A DNA stretch of 64,000 bases from Rasiella rasia (GTDB taxonomy: Bacteria; Bacteroidota; Bacteroidia; Flavobacteriales; Flavobacteriaceae). Under the pieces are notes generated by a model that was not told where the DNA came from, did not search any database, and worked only from the letters and a program-made list of their open reading frames with translations. The DNA is taken from contig NZ_CP049057.1 in the NCBI RefSeq assembly GCF_011044175.1, positions 573,501 to 637,500 of the forward strand. The letters run 5' to 3'. The translations under genes were made by a program, and so were the position numbers. Each line of letters opens with the position of its first letter. The stretch's first letter is position 1. Positions 35,560-43,903 of this stretch are shown in pieces.

Positions 35560-37650
35560 TTATTTTATTTTTTCTTGGTAATAATCGTACGTTTTAAACT
35601 GTGAGCGTACTTGTACTTTTCGGTTTCTACGATACGAATTATCTTGACTTGCGGTGATTTGGCGCGCTTTTACATTATCACTCCAACAAATATCGAAGGT
35701 GTCATTTATTTCGGCTTTAATGTCTTTATCGTATATCGGACAGGAAATTTCAACACGACTATCAAGATTTCTACCCATAAAATCGGCAGAAGAAATATAC
35801 ATTTTTTGGTTTCCCGCATTCTCAAATATATACAATCGAGGGTGCTCTAAGAACTTATCTATGATACTAATTACTTCAATATTTTCACTCATCCCTTCTA
35901 CACCTGGTATTAAACAGCATATGCCACGAATAATCATTTGTATCTTCACGCCTGCTCTACTTGCTTCATAAAGCTTGTCTATCATTTTAAAATCTGATAA
36001 ACTATTTAGTTTTAAACGAATCCCACTCGAACGTCCCGCCTTATGGTTTTTAATTTCGTTTTCAATTAAGGCATAGATGGCATTGCGGGTGTAATGAGGA
36101 GACACAATAAGGTGTCTATATTTTTTAATCTTATAATTCACTTCAAAGAAATCGAATACTTTATTAATTTCTTTTCCAATCTTCTGGTTGGCAGTAAATA
36201 ATGTGTAGTCTGTATATATTGCCGCCGTAGATTCGTTAAAATTTCCGGTAGAAATAAATGCATAGCGTTTTATTTTGTCATTTTCAAGACGCTCTACCAT
36301 ACAGGCTTTGCAATGCACTTTTAGTCCTGCCACGCCAAATATAAGTCGAACCCCTTCACTCTGCATTTGCTCTGCATATCTAATGTTTGCAGCTTCATCG
36401 AAACGCGCCTGTAATTCTATTTGCACCGTTACTACTTTACCATTTTTAGCAGCATTTATTAACGAGCTGGCAATATGTGATACTTCGGCTAACCTGTAAA
36501 TAGTAATTTTAATGGTTTTCACCTTCGGGTCTAACGCCGCTTCTCGTAAAAATTTCACCACATAAGAAAATGTCTGATAGGGTGCGTATAACAGGTAATC
36601 TTTCTCTGCTATCTTATGAAATAAGCTCCCTTGCAGACTCAGCCCTTTAATTGGCAACGGTTTAATCTTTTTGTATTGAAGGTCTGTTCTTCCCAAGCTA
36701 GGGAATTTCATATAATCACGTCGGTTGTGGTACCTACCTCCAGGTATAATACTGTCGGTATCATCCACCCCCATTTTATCCATTAGATAACGAAGTGTTT
36801 CTTTGTCTATGCTTTTGTCATATACAAAACGTACAGGGTCTCCCACGCTTCTATTCTTAACACTTTTTGAGATTTTTTCAATAAAACTTCGGCTTAAATC
36901 ACTGTCTATATCTAACTCAGCATCACGTGTAATTTTTATCATGTGCGCAGAAATAGCATCGTATTTAAAAATACTGAAAATGTTGTGTAAACAATGTCTA
37001 ATAAGGTCATCAAGGATAATTATATATTGTTTTTCACCTACTTGAGGTAGTACAACAAAGCGTTCTACAGATCTAGGAATTTCAATCAGTGCATAATTAT
37101 TTTTGTCTTCAAAGATTTCATCATCCTTGTTCATTTTCATCTTAACTGCCAGATAGGCCGCGCTATCTTTTAATGTTGGGAATTTCTCAAGTTCACCAAT
37201 CATTATAGTTACTAGGGCTGGACTAACCTTTCTAATAAAATATTCTGAAATAAAAATGCTCTGTTCTTTAGATACTTCATGCTCGTCTATGATGTAGATA
37301 TTTTCGTCCTGAAGTTTTGCTTCAATATCACTTAAAATACGAAGGCTTGTCTTTTGATGTTCTATTACCGTTTGGGTGATTTCTTCAAGAAGTTCTTTGG
37401 CAGCAATACCCCCAAGAAAACTTCGACCTCCTTTTCCTGCTTCAGCAATACGTTTTACGGTAGCATATCTAACTTTAAAAAATTCGTCTAAATTGTTAGA
37501 GAAAATACCTAAAAAACGAAGCCGCTCAATAAGCGGTGTAGTTTCATCTTCGGCTTCTTGCAAGACGCGTGCATTAAATTGCAACCAACTTAACTCTCTG
37601 TTATAGTAGCTATTTGTGGTAGCAGCTTGTTCTTCTATCTTCTCTGTCAT
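35560..37650 (-). CDS. ppk1: Polyphosphate kinase 1
   Basis: Makes inorganic polyphosphate from ATP on the inner membrane side. The 696 residues have the N, head (about 125-310) and two PLD-like C1/C2 domains. The catalytic histidine lies in the segment GLKVHCKACM (about 455), and the second PLD-like domain starts near SPHYTRNAI. The length is normal. The gene overlaps sixA by four bases and is followed by ppx at four bases, giving a sixA-ppk1-ppx operon. Confidence 0.95.
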   Translation of the reverse strand: MTEKIEEQAATTNSYYNRELSWLQFNARVLQEAEDETTPLIERLRFLGIFSNNLDEFFKVRYATVKRIAEAGKGGRSFLGGIAAKELLEEITQTVIEHQKTSLRILSDIEAKLQDENIYIIDEHEVSKEQSIFISEYFIRKVSPALVTIMIGELEKFPTLKDSAAYLAVKMKMNKDDEIFEDKNNYALIEIPRSVERFVVLPQVGEKQYIIILDDLIRHCLHNIFSIFKYDAISAHMIKITRDAELDIDSDLSRSFIEKISKSVKNRSVGDPVRFVYDKSIDKETLRYLMDKMGVDDTDSIIPGGRYHNRRDYMKFPSLGRTDLQYKKIKPLPIKGLSLQGSLFHKIAEKDYLLYAPYQTFSYVVKFLREAALDPKVKTIKITIYRLAEVSHIASSLINAAKNGKVVTVQIELQARFDEAANIRYAEQMQSEGVRLIFGVAGLKVHCKACMVERLENDKIKRYAFISTGNFNESTAAIYTDYTLFTANQKIGKEINKVFDFFEVNYKIKKYRHLIVSPHYTRNAIYALIENEIKNHKAGRSSGIRLKLNSLSDFKMIDKLYEASRAGVKIQMIIRGICCLIPGVEGMSENIEVISIIDKFLEHPRLYIFENAGNQKMYISSADFMGRNLDSRVEISCPIYDKDIKAEINDTFDICWSDNVKARQITASQDNSYRRNRKVQVRSQFKTYDYYQEKIK

Positions 37651-38135
37651 TGTTTAAGGTGTCTAGGGAATACCATGGTTACCGTCTTCCCTGTAGAAAT
37701 ATCATTCCATGCATCTTCTTCAAACTCGATGATAACAAAGCCACAGGTGGGTACGTTGTCAATATACTGATTCCCCAACATATTTGCAATGCTAGTAAAC
37801 GCATGATTATGCCCAACAATCATAGCTCTAGAATAGGTGTCATCAATATTTTTTATTGTACTCATAACATTCTGCCCACTAAAGTCATAAAGCTGATTAT
37901 TGGTTATGAAATCTTCGTCAGACACCTCGAATGCGCCTTTAAAAAATTTAGCAGTTGTTAATGCGCGTGTAGCATCACTACTAATCATAATTTCAGGAGC
38001 TAGGTGGTTTTCGGCAACATAGGCAGATACCAAGGCTGCATCTCTGGTGCCACGTCCTTTAAGCGGACGCTGGTGATCTATTACATCATGCTTCCATGAT
38101 GATTTAGCATGCCTTGCCATATATAGCGTTTTCAT
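37647..38135 (-). CDS. sixA: SixA-like histidine phosphatase
   Basis: A 162-residue member of the histidine phosphatase (phosphoglycerate mutase-like) superfamily. The RHG motif is ARHAKSSW near residue 8 and the second catalytic His lies in VGHNHAF near 108. SixA removes phosphate from phosphohistidine in phosphotransfer proteins. It is the first gene of the polyphosphate operon and overlaps ppk1 by four bases. PPK1 works through a phosphohistidine intermediate, so a direct link is conceivable but unproven. Confidence 0.86.
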   Translation of the reverse strand: MKTLYMARHAKSSWKHDVIDHQRPLKGRGTRDAALVSAYVAENHLAPEIMISSDATRALTTAKFFKGAFEVSDEDFITNNQLYDFSGQNVMSTIKNIDDTYSRAMIVGHNHAFTSIANMLGNQYIDNVPTCGFVIIEFEEDAWNDISTGKTVTMVFPRHLKQ

Positions 38136-38185
38136 TTTTTTTCAGATTTTTAGTTGATTGATTTAATAATACATAACCTAACTTC

Positions 38186-38830
38186 TCAAGGTTGCAACCT
38201 CGTGATATTCCATGTCGTTCCTTCCTGCGCGTACTGTATTCTGTCGTGTAGTCTACTCCTTCTACCTTGCCAGAACTCGAATAACGTTGGACGTACGAGA
38301 TACCCTCCCCAGTTTTTAGGCTTCGGAATATCTTGCCCGTCAAATTGTTGTTCTAAGGCTGCTAGCTTAGCCTCAAGTGCTTCTCGACTTTCTATTGACT
38401 CTGATTGGTTTGAAACCATAGCACCTAACTGACTTTTTCTAGGTCGCTCACTAAAATACTGTATCGACATTTCTTCGGAAACTTTCTCGGCAACTCCTTT
38501 TATTAGTATTTGTTGCTCTAGGGCTGGCCAGAAAAAAGAGAGACATACTTCAGGGGTTTTAGCCATTGCCTTTCCCTTTTCGCTCTGATAATTTGTATAA
38601 AAAACAAAGCCTTCAGCATTGTACTCTTTCAGTAATACCACGCGACCGCGCGGAAAACCATCAACACCTATAGTACTAAGTGTCATTGCGTTCACTTCAA
38701 ATACATTCTTGGAAGTTTCCGCAGCATGAAACCAATTGTTAAACTGTATAAACGGATCTTTGTCGACAGATGCCAACGTTAGCGCTCCTTGTTCATACGA
38801 TTTACGGTAGTTATGTAGGTTTTTATTCAT
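38186..38830 (-). CDS. pdxH: Pyridoxamine 5'-phosphate oxidase
   Basis: FMN-dependent oxidase forming pyridoxal 5'-phosphate (vitamin B6). The 214 residues show the family blocks FVFYTNYQSEKGKAM, VCLSFFWPALEQQI, the YFSERPRKSQLGA segment, and the C-terminal FEFWQGRRSRLHDR with the conserved FEFW. Length fits. The gene stands upstream of sixA on the same strand, 50 bases away. Confidence 0.94.
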   Translation of the reverse strand: MNKNLHNYRKSYEQGALTLASVDKDPFIQFNNWFHAAETSKNVFEVNAMTLSTIGVDGFPRGRVVLLKEYNAEGFVFYTNYQSEKGKAMAKTPEVCLSFFWPALEQQILIKGVAEKVSEEMSIQYFSERPRKSQLGAMVSNQSESIESREALEAKLAALEQQFDGQDIPKPKNWGGYLVRPTLFEFWQGRRSRLHDRIQYAQEGTTWNITRLQP

Positions 38831-39085
38831 TGACGTTCTTTCTGTAAAAGTACAAAGAAAGCCCTGCTATTTAAATACAGAAACTTTAAATTTCAGTTAA
38901 TTATCTTAAAACAAAGCGTGTTTCATTAGCTGAAACCCAGCGTTTGCCCTTAAACATATTTCAATTAGAATTTCACAAGTACGAATAAGCAACTAAGATT
39001 CTAGCCAACATCTTTACCACCAATGTACCGCCTCAAGTGGCTTACTACAAATAGCTATTGTATCTTCGCAGTTCAATACCACATT

Positions 39086-40258
39086 TTGACGACCTACTCA
39101 GATTCTCTTACTATTTATACTAGCGTAAACGACATTCCGTCTGAACAATGGAATACGGTGGTGCAGAATAAATCTATTTACTTATCATTGCCTTATCTAA
39201 AGGCACTAGAGCAATCGTTAAGCGCCTCTATCGAATTTCTATTTGTGCTTGCAAAAACACAAGAAAATGTACCTATTCTCGCCGGGGTGTTTCAACTTGC
39301 TTCGTTTACCTACAAAAAAGGTGCACAGGCCAATTTGCTACTCAAACTGTTTCAAGATTGTAAGAATAGCGACGAAAGTGTATCTATTAAAGGACTTATC
39401 TGCGGAAATATCTTTGCGACAGGAGCTCACGGCTATGCACACACCGACTTAATTTCTAAACAAAGCGCATGCGAGTTGATGGCAGCGACTGCACAAACAA
39501 TAAAAAATGACGCTGCCTACGATGCTCTGTTTTCAGTGTTACTTTTTAAAGATTTTGCTTCTGAAAATGCCCGACAAGCGGAAATTTTAAAAGATTTCAA
39601 ATACCGAGATTTTCAGGCAGATGTTGTCATGCAATTGAAGCTACAGCCATCCTGGGCCACTTTTAGCGATTATTTGCACAGTATGAAGGCTAAATATCGT
39701 ACCAAGGCTAACAGCGCTTACAAAAAGTCTCAAGCCCTTACAATACAATCTCTTACGGTTTCACAAATTGTTGAGAACGAATCGCGTTTACGTGCTTTAT
39801 TCGAAAACATATTATCAAAATCAGATTACCAATACGGCGAGCACTACCCTAACTCTTTCAAAGCATTAAAAGAGTCGTTAGGTGAAGCTTTTATTTGCAA
39901 AGGTGCCTTTCTTGATGGTGAGCTTATAGGATTTAGTACCGCATTTGAAAATGGAACTTCGCTAGAAGCAAGCTACGTAGGCATTGACTACGAACACAAC
40001 ACCAAATATGCTGTGTATGAACGCTTGTTATACGATTACGTTGAAGAAGCCATACAACGTAACGTTGCCCACTTACACTTAGGCAGAACAAGTGAACTTA
40101 TAAAAAGCGCCTTAGGCGCCGTTCCTACAGAAATGACTTTATTCGTTAAACACAGGTCTAAACTTAAGAATGCCTTGTTAAAACCTATAGTCGATACAAT
40201 TTCACCTAGCGAATACCAATTGCGCAGACCATTTAAAACAGAATACTATACAAATTAG
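39086..40258 (+). CDS. GNAT/FemAB-like acyltransferase
   Basis: A protein of about 390 residues with two GNAT-like folds, as in FemAB-type or cell-wall acyltransferases of the BioF2-like group: the C-terminal half has GAFLDGELIGFSTAF and AVYERLLYDYVEEAI. Substrate unknown. An in-frame ATG at 39023 exists, but TATCTTCG (39061-39068), which resembles a flavobacterial -7 box, lies after it, so the TTG at 39086 is a better start. The start remains uncertain. Confidence 0.72.
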   Translation: MTTYSDSLTIYTSVNDIPSEQWNTVVQNKSIYLSLPYLKALEQSLSASIEFLFVLAKTQENVPILAGVFQLASFTYKKGAQANLLLKLFQDCKNSDESVSIKGLICGNIFATGAHGYAHTDLISKQSACELMAATAQTIKNDAAYDALFSVLLFKDFASENARQAEILKDFKYRDFQADVVMQLKLQPSWATFSDYLHSMKAKYRTKANSAYKKSQALTIQSLTVSQIVENESRLRALFENILSKSDYQYGEHYPNSFKALKESLGEAFICKGAFLDGELIGFSTAFENGTSLEASYVGIDYEHNTKYAVYERLLYDYVEEAIQRNVAHLHLGRTSELIKSALGAVPTEMTLFVKHRSKLKNALLKPIVDTISPSEYQLRRPFKTEYYTN

Positions 40259-40268
40259 CAACGCTATA

Positions 40269-40769
40269 TTACGCCCACTGACATAAAATACCGCCCATAA
40301 TCGAAAGCGTTATAATCCAATATCCGGCATTAATAAAACCGTATTTCAATCCGCGTGTCTCAAATAACCCATTAATTACTATAATTGGCAATCCTATAAA
40401 GCCGCCTACAAGACCACCGTGCAAAGCCCCGTGTTTAAAGGTACGGTAATACTCTCCGTACTGCCCCATAAAGGCGTCTATTTGAGTCATGATAGCAGAG
40501 CCCTCTTCGCCAAAGCCTGGTTCTGCAACAAATAATGAATAATAATCTGTTTGGTGTACCACAAGCGTAAACAAGAAGAAAGACAGTATAAAACTAAGTA
40601 CGTACGACGAAGTAAACAACAGTACTTTATTACTTTTCTCTAGCATTTCCATGGTAAGCCCTGCACTTTTCATCCAGGCATTACCAAAGGTTTTCGGACT
40701 GTAATATAGAAATCCCATTACAAGGGGAACAAGCGCCGCTAGGGCTACAAATAAAAAATTAGGAAACAT
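40269..40769 (-). CDS. DUF1761 family membrane protein
   Basis: A 166-residue protein with four hydrophobic helices (about 3-25, 50-72, 110-130, 145-165) and the DUF1761 N-terminal pattern ALVPLVMGFLYYSPK-x-FGNAWMK. It is an inner-membrane protein of unknown function. It is convergent with the acyltransferase gene, ten bases away. Confidence 0.85.
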   Translation of the reverse strand: MFPNFLFVALAALVPLVMGFLYYSPKTFGNAWMKSAGLTMEMLEKSNKVLLFTSSYVLSFILSFFLFTLVVHQTDYYSLFVAEPGFGEEGSAIMTQIDAFMGQYGEYYRTFKHGALHGGLVGGFIGLPIIVINGLFETRGLKYGFINAGYWIITLSIMGGILCQWA

Positions 40770-40823
40770 ACTGCGGCTGGTTTATGGTTTCCTAAATATA
40801 GTAAAGTTTAACGACTCTAGTTT

Positions 40824-41729
40824 TTATAGCTGAAACACTTTCCCATCTTCAGCAAGTTCTACATGCTCAAATAGTTCTTGTGCCTCACTTCGGAAATTTT
40901 CATAGTTCCCATAGCGCCCAGAGTAATGCCCTAAGATTAAACTTCCCACATTGGCTTTTTTGGCAATGGCAGCAGCTTCTTTGGCTGTGCTATGTTTTGT
41001 TTTTTCGGCCAAATGATGGTGTTGTTCCAAAAAGGTGCTTTCGTGATACAAGGTTGTAGCCTCAGTAATTTGAGGAACAATTGCAGGGAAATAGGCTGTA
41101 TCGCTACAATATGCATAGCTTTTAGCTGGCGGTGGGTCGAAGGTTATTTCAGCATTAGGAATCGTAACACCGTCTTTTGTAATTGCATCTGCCCCTTGTT
41201 TGATTTTATGGTAGTAGCTTAATTCTACATTTAATTTTCTAGCTTTTTCAATATCTAAGGTACGCTCACCCAATTTCTCCCGAAACAGGAATCCGTTGGT
41301 ATACACACGATGATCTAACGGAATGGTTGTTACCGTAACTTTTTCATCTTCAAACAGAAGTTGTGGCTCGGTACTGTCTAATTCATGAAAATACAGTCCG
41401 TAATTGGTGTAGCTTTTACCAAGCTTTAATTGAAGAAGTATTGCCTCTTTTATTCCTTTTGGGCCATAAACATGCAGGTCTGCCTCTCGTCCTAGCAAGC
41501 GAAACGTAGAAATAAGCCCTACCAGACCAAAAAAATGATCGCCGTGTAGATGTGAAATAAAAATATGCTTTATACGCGCAAATTTAACTTTAAACTTACG
41601 TAACTGAATCTGAGTTCCTTCTGCACAGTCTATCAAGAAAAGGTGCCCTTTCACTTCCAAAACTTGTGATGTTGGATTCGCATCCCAACGAGGAGTAGCA
41701 GAATGACAGCCAAGTATGGTTAATTTCAT
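40824..41729 (-). CDS. rnz: Ribonuclease Z
   Basis: tRNA 3'-processing endonuclease of the metallo-beta-lactamase fold. The metal-binding motif HLHGDH is visible (His60, His62, Asp64, His65). Other signatures are YCSDTAYFP and LILGHYSGRY. The 301 residues fit the short RNase Z type. It follows the STAS-like gene on the same strand by 70 bases; pyr genes lie upstream. Confidence 0.95.
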   Translation of the reverse strand: MKLTILGCHSATPRWDANPTSQVLEVKGHLFLIDCAEGTQIQLRKFKVKFARIKHIFISHLHGDHFFGLVGLISTFRLLGREADLHVYGPKGIKEAILLQLKLGKSYTNYGLYFHELDSTEPQLLFEDEKVTVTTIPLDHRVYTNGFLFREKLGERTLDIEKARKLNVELSYYHKIKQGADAITKDGVTIPNAEITFDPPPAKSYAYCSDTAYFPAIVPQITEATTLYHESTFLEQHHHLAEKTKHSTAKEAAAIAKKANVGSLILGHYSGRYGNYENFRSEAQELFEHVELAEDGKVFQL

Positions 41730-41799
41730 AAATTATTGTTGAAAGTTTCTGCGCAACACACTACGAGCCATTTCTTTACAATGTGTTTACTTTAATGCA

Positions 41800-42135
41800 T
41801 TAGAATCCTAAGTCTCGTTCTATTTCTTCCATTTCTATAATGTCTTCCCCCTCTTGTAGGGTAGGCACTACAACCATTTCAAACGGAATATCATCTGGAT
41901 TAATAGCATCGTTTATAAATACAAAAGATTGCTTGGTCTTTCTATGTAGGTTTGAAACTTTAAGAAACAAAAGCAACTCTTCTAAGGTTAACGACGTATA
42001 ATCTAAAAGATTAAGTACTACATTTTGGCCTTTAAACTTAGAAGGTATCTGGTATTCTAAAAATGATGCAAAATCAGCTATATCGTTATGCTCATCGGTG
42101 AGCACCACGTAATTATCTTTATTTTCAATCTTCAT
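41800..42135 (-). CDS. STAS-like small protein of unknown function
   Basis: A 111-residue soluble alpha/beta protein. The pattern of alternating strands and helices (QNVVLNLLDYTSLTLEELLLFLKV, KQSFVFIND) resembles STAS-domain anti-sigma antagonists, and the acidic C-terminus is distinctive. Its start overlaps the pyrB stop by 11 bases, so it is translated with pyrB. It is placed just before rnz. Function unknown; some homologues may be labelled after the neighbouring ribonuclease Z. Confidence 0.68.
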   Translation of the reverse strand: MKIENKDNYVVLTDEHNDIADFASFLEYQIPSKFKGQNVVLNLLDYTSLTLEELLLFLKVSNLHRKTKQSFVFINDAINPDDIPFEMVVVPTLQEGEDIIEMEEIERDLGF

Positions 42136-43063
42136 GACGCTGAATTTTTGAAGCTAGTAAATACAACACAGCCATGCGCACTGCCACACCATTTTGAACC
42201 TGATCCAGAATTATAGCCTGCTTACTATCGGCCACGTCGCTTGTAATTTCTACCCCTCGATTTATTGGTCCCGGGTGCATGAGTACGATTTCTTTATCAA
42301 GGTTGTCTAACAGTGCCTTATTTACTCCGTATTGCTGGGTGTATTCTCTCGTAGACGGAAAATAACTAATGTCCATTCGCTCATTTTGTACGCGAAGCAT
42401 ATTTGCAACATCGCACCATTGCAGCGCATTTTTTAGGTTTGGCTCATAGCTAATTCCTAGTTTTTCTATATGTTTAGGTATAAGTGTTTTAGGTCCGCAC
42501 ACTTTAACTTCTGCTCCAAGCTTTTGAAGCGCGAATATATTGCTTAATGCAACGCGAGAATGAAGAATATCTCCCACAATTACCACCTTCTTTCCAGCGA
42601 CATCTCCCAATTTTTCGCGAATTGAATAACAATCTAACAATGCTTGCGTGGGATGCTCATGTGCACCGTCTCCGGCGTTTACAATACTTGCATTTACATG
42701 CTTAGATAGAAATACTCCTGCGCCTGGATTTGGATGACGCATTACAACCATATCTACTTTCATAGATAAGATATTGTTTACTGTATCTATAAGGGTCTCC
42801 CCTTTTTTAACAGACGAAGAGGCAGCAGAGAAATTAATAACGTCCGCAGAAAGTCGCTTTTCGGCTAACTCGAACGAAAGTCGAGTTCGTGTGCTGTTTT
42901 CAAAGAAAAGATTGGCAATAGTAATATCTCTAAGCGAGGGTACTTTTTTAATCGGTCTGTTAATCACCTCTTTAAAATGATCTGCCGTTTCGAAAATGAG
43001 CTGAATGTCATCTTCGGTGATGTATTTAATTCCTAATAAGTGGTTTACACTTAGTTCTTTCAT
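42125..43063 (-). CDS. pyrB: Aspartate carbamoyltransferase catalytic subunit
   Basis: Second step of pyrimidine synthesis: carbamoyl phosphate plus aspartate to carbamoyl-aspartate. The carbamoyl-phosphate loop is FFENSTRTRLSFE and the family motif HPTQALLDCYS follows; MHPGPINRG marks the C-terminal part. The start at 43063 (MKELSVNHLLGIKYI) is preferred over an upstream ATG at 43084 because homologues begin there. About 312 residues. No regulatory subunit (pyrI) is visible. It lies between pyrR and the STAS-like gene in one operon. Confidence 0.95.
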   Translation of the reverse strand: MKELSVNHLLGIKYITEDDIQLIFETADHFKEVINRPIKKVPSLRDITIANLFFENSTRTRLSFELAEKRLSADVINFSAASSSVKKGETLIDTVNNILSMKVDMVVMRHPNPGAGVFLSKHVNASIVNAGDGAHEHPTQALLDCYSIREKLGDVAGKKVVIVGDILHSRVALSNIFALQKLGAEVKVCGPKTLIPKHIEKLGISYEPNLKNALQWCDVANMLRVQNERMDISYFPSTREYTQQYGVNKALLDNLDKEIVLMHPGPINRGVEITSDVADSKQAIILDQVQNGVAVRMAVLYLLASKIQRHED

Positions 43064-43117
43064 TTGTTCTTTTTCTAAAAACACCTTATGCTCTGCGCTG
43101 TAGAGCGCCTATCACTG

Positions 43118-43657
43118 CTAGCTCTTTACCAAATAAACTGCATCTTCTCCTTCATTTTCTTGCCAGCAAACTTTTACTTTTTCATTACCAATAGCATCTA
43201 CCTGTCTACCACGATAATCGGGCTGTATGGGCAAATGACGACTAAACCTTCTATCTATTAAGGTTAATAATTCTATTTCTAGGGGTCTTCCAAACGATTG
43301 TACTGCGGTAAGCGCACTTCTAATGCTACGTCCGGTGTACAACACGTCGTCTATAAACACTACCTTTTTGTCTTCTATGATAAAATCAATTTTTGTTGTA
43401 TTTGCCTCTAGTGGTTTTCCACTTCTTCGGAAATCGTCTCTGTAAAAAGTGATGTCTAGATACCCTAGCTGTACATTTTTAATCTTGTATTCAGTTTCGA
43501 GCAAGGTTTTTAAGCGTTCTGCCAAATAAACGCCACGCGGCTGTATGCCTATAAAAACTGTATCTGCAAATGTATCGTGATTTTCTATTAATTGACAAGC
43601 CAAACGGTGAAGCGCTATTTGTACTTCGGTTGCGTTGAGTAACACTTTTTGGCTCAT
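43118..43657 (-). CDS. pyrR: Bifunctional pyrimidine operon regulator/uracil phosphoribosyltransferase
   Basis: A 179-residue PyrR-type phosphoribosyltransferase. The PRPP-binding motif is VVFIDDVLYTGRSIRSAL, and the N-terminal segment LLNATEVQIALHRLACQLIE is typical. It converts uracil to UMP and, in Gram-positive bacteria, attenuates pyr mRNA; here the RNA role is unproven. First gene of pyrR-pyrB, with TAAATTTG -7 box and a small palindrome in the leader. Confidence 0.94.
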   Translation of the reverse strand: MSQKVLLNATEVQIALHRLACQLIENHDTFADTVFIGIQPRGVYLAERLKTLLETEYKIKNVQLGYLDITFYRDDFRRSGKPLEANTTKIDFIIEDKKVVFIDDVLYTGRSIRSALTAVQSFGRPLEIELLTLIDRRFSRHLPIQPDYRGRQVDAIGNEKVKVCWQENEGEDAVYLVKS

Positions 43658-43665
43658 AGAAGAAT

Positions 43666-43693
43666 TCTGAATTGTATTCAGAGGACAAATTTA
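43666..43693 (-). promoter_or_regulatory. pyrR leader: -7 box and 7-bp palindrome
   Basis: On the minus strand TAAATTTG (43693-43686), a perfect TANNTTTG match, is followed by TCTGAAT/ATTCAGA (43682-43666) around a 3-base loop, between the presumed transcript start and the ATG at 43657. It may be an operator or a small mRNA hairpin. Confidence 0.4.
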
Positions 43694-43755
43694 ATGGTTT
43701 TATTTTAAAAGTACGATGTACAATAGACGAATTACGAATTTCACCGAATATTTTT

Positions 43756-43845
43756 GCGTTAGGGATTGAGCGGTTTGTTTGAGCTCTCCCGATTAGAATC
43801 GGGAAGCGAGAAGCGAAAGCCCGACTCGCCGCGGCGAGTAACGCC
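43756..43845. repeat. Palindromic intergenic element
   Basis: GCGTTA (43756-43761) and TAACGC (43839-43844) bound a 90-base GC-rich element with internal palindromes CCCGATT-AG-AATCGGG and ACTCGCCGCGGCGAGT. The end words GTTAGGGATTGA and AGCCCG resemble repeats I associate with flavobacterial intergenic regions. The element lies just past the protease terminator, in the gap between subtilase and pyrR genes (43658-43903). No gene is seen here. Confidence 0.55.
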
Positions 43846-43850
43846 AAAAA

Positions 43851-43886
43851 AAAAAGCCCCTTACATTGCTGAAGAGGCTTTAGTCT
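43851..43886 (-). terminator. Terminator of the subtilisin-like protease gene
   Basis: On the minus strand AAAGCCTCTTC, loop, then AAGGGGCTTT followed by a run of T (43856-43847). It is almost identical to the rpsA terminator at 45917-45948. Confidence 0.75.
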
Positions 43887-43903
43887 ATATTAAAATTGGT
43901 CTG

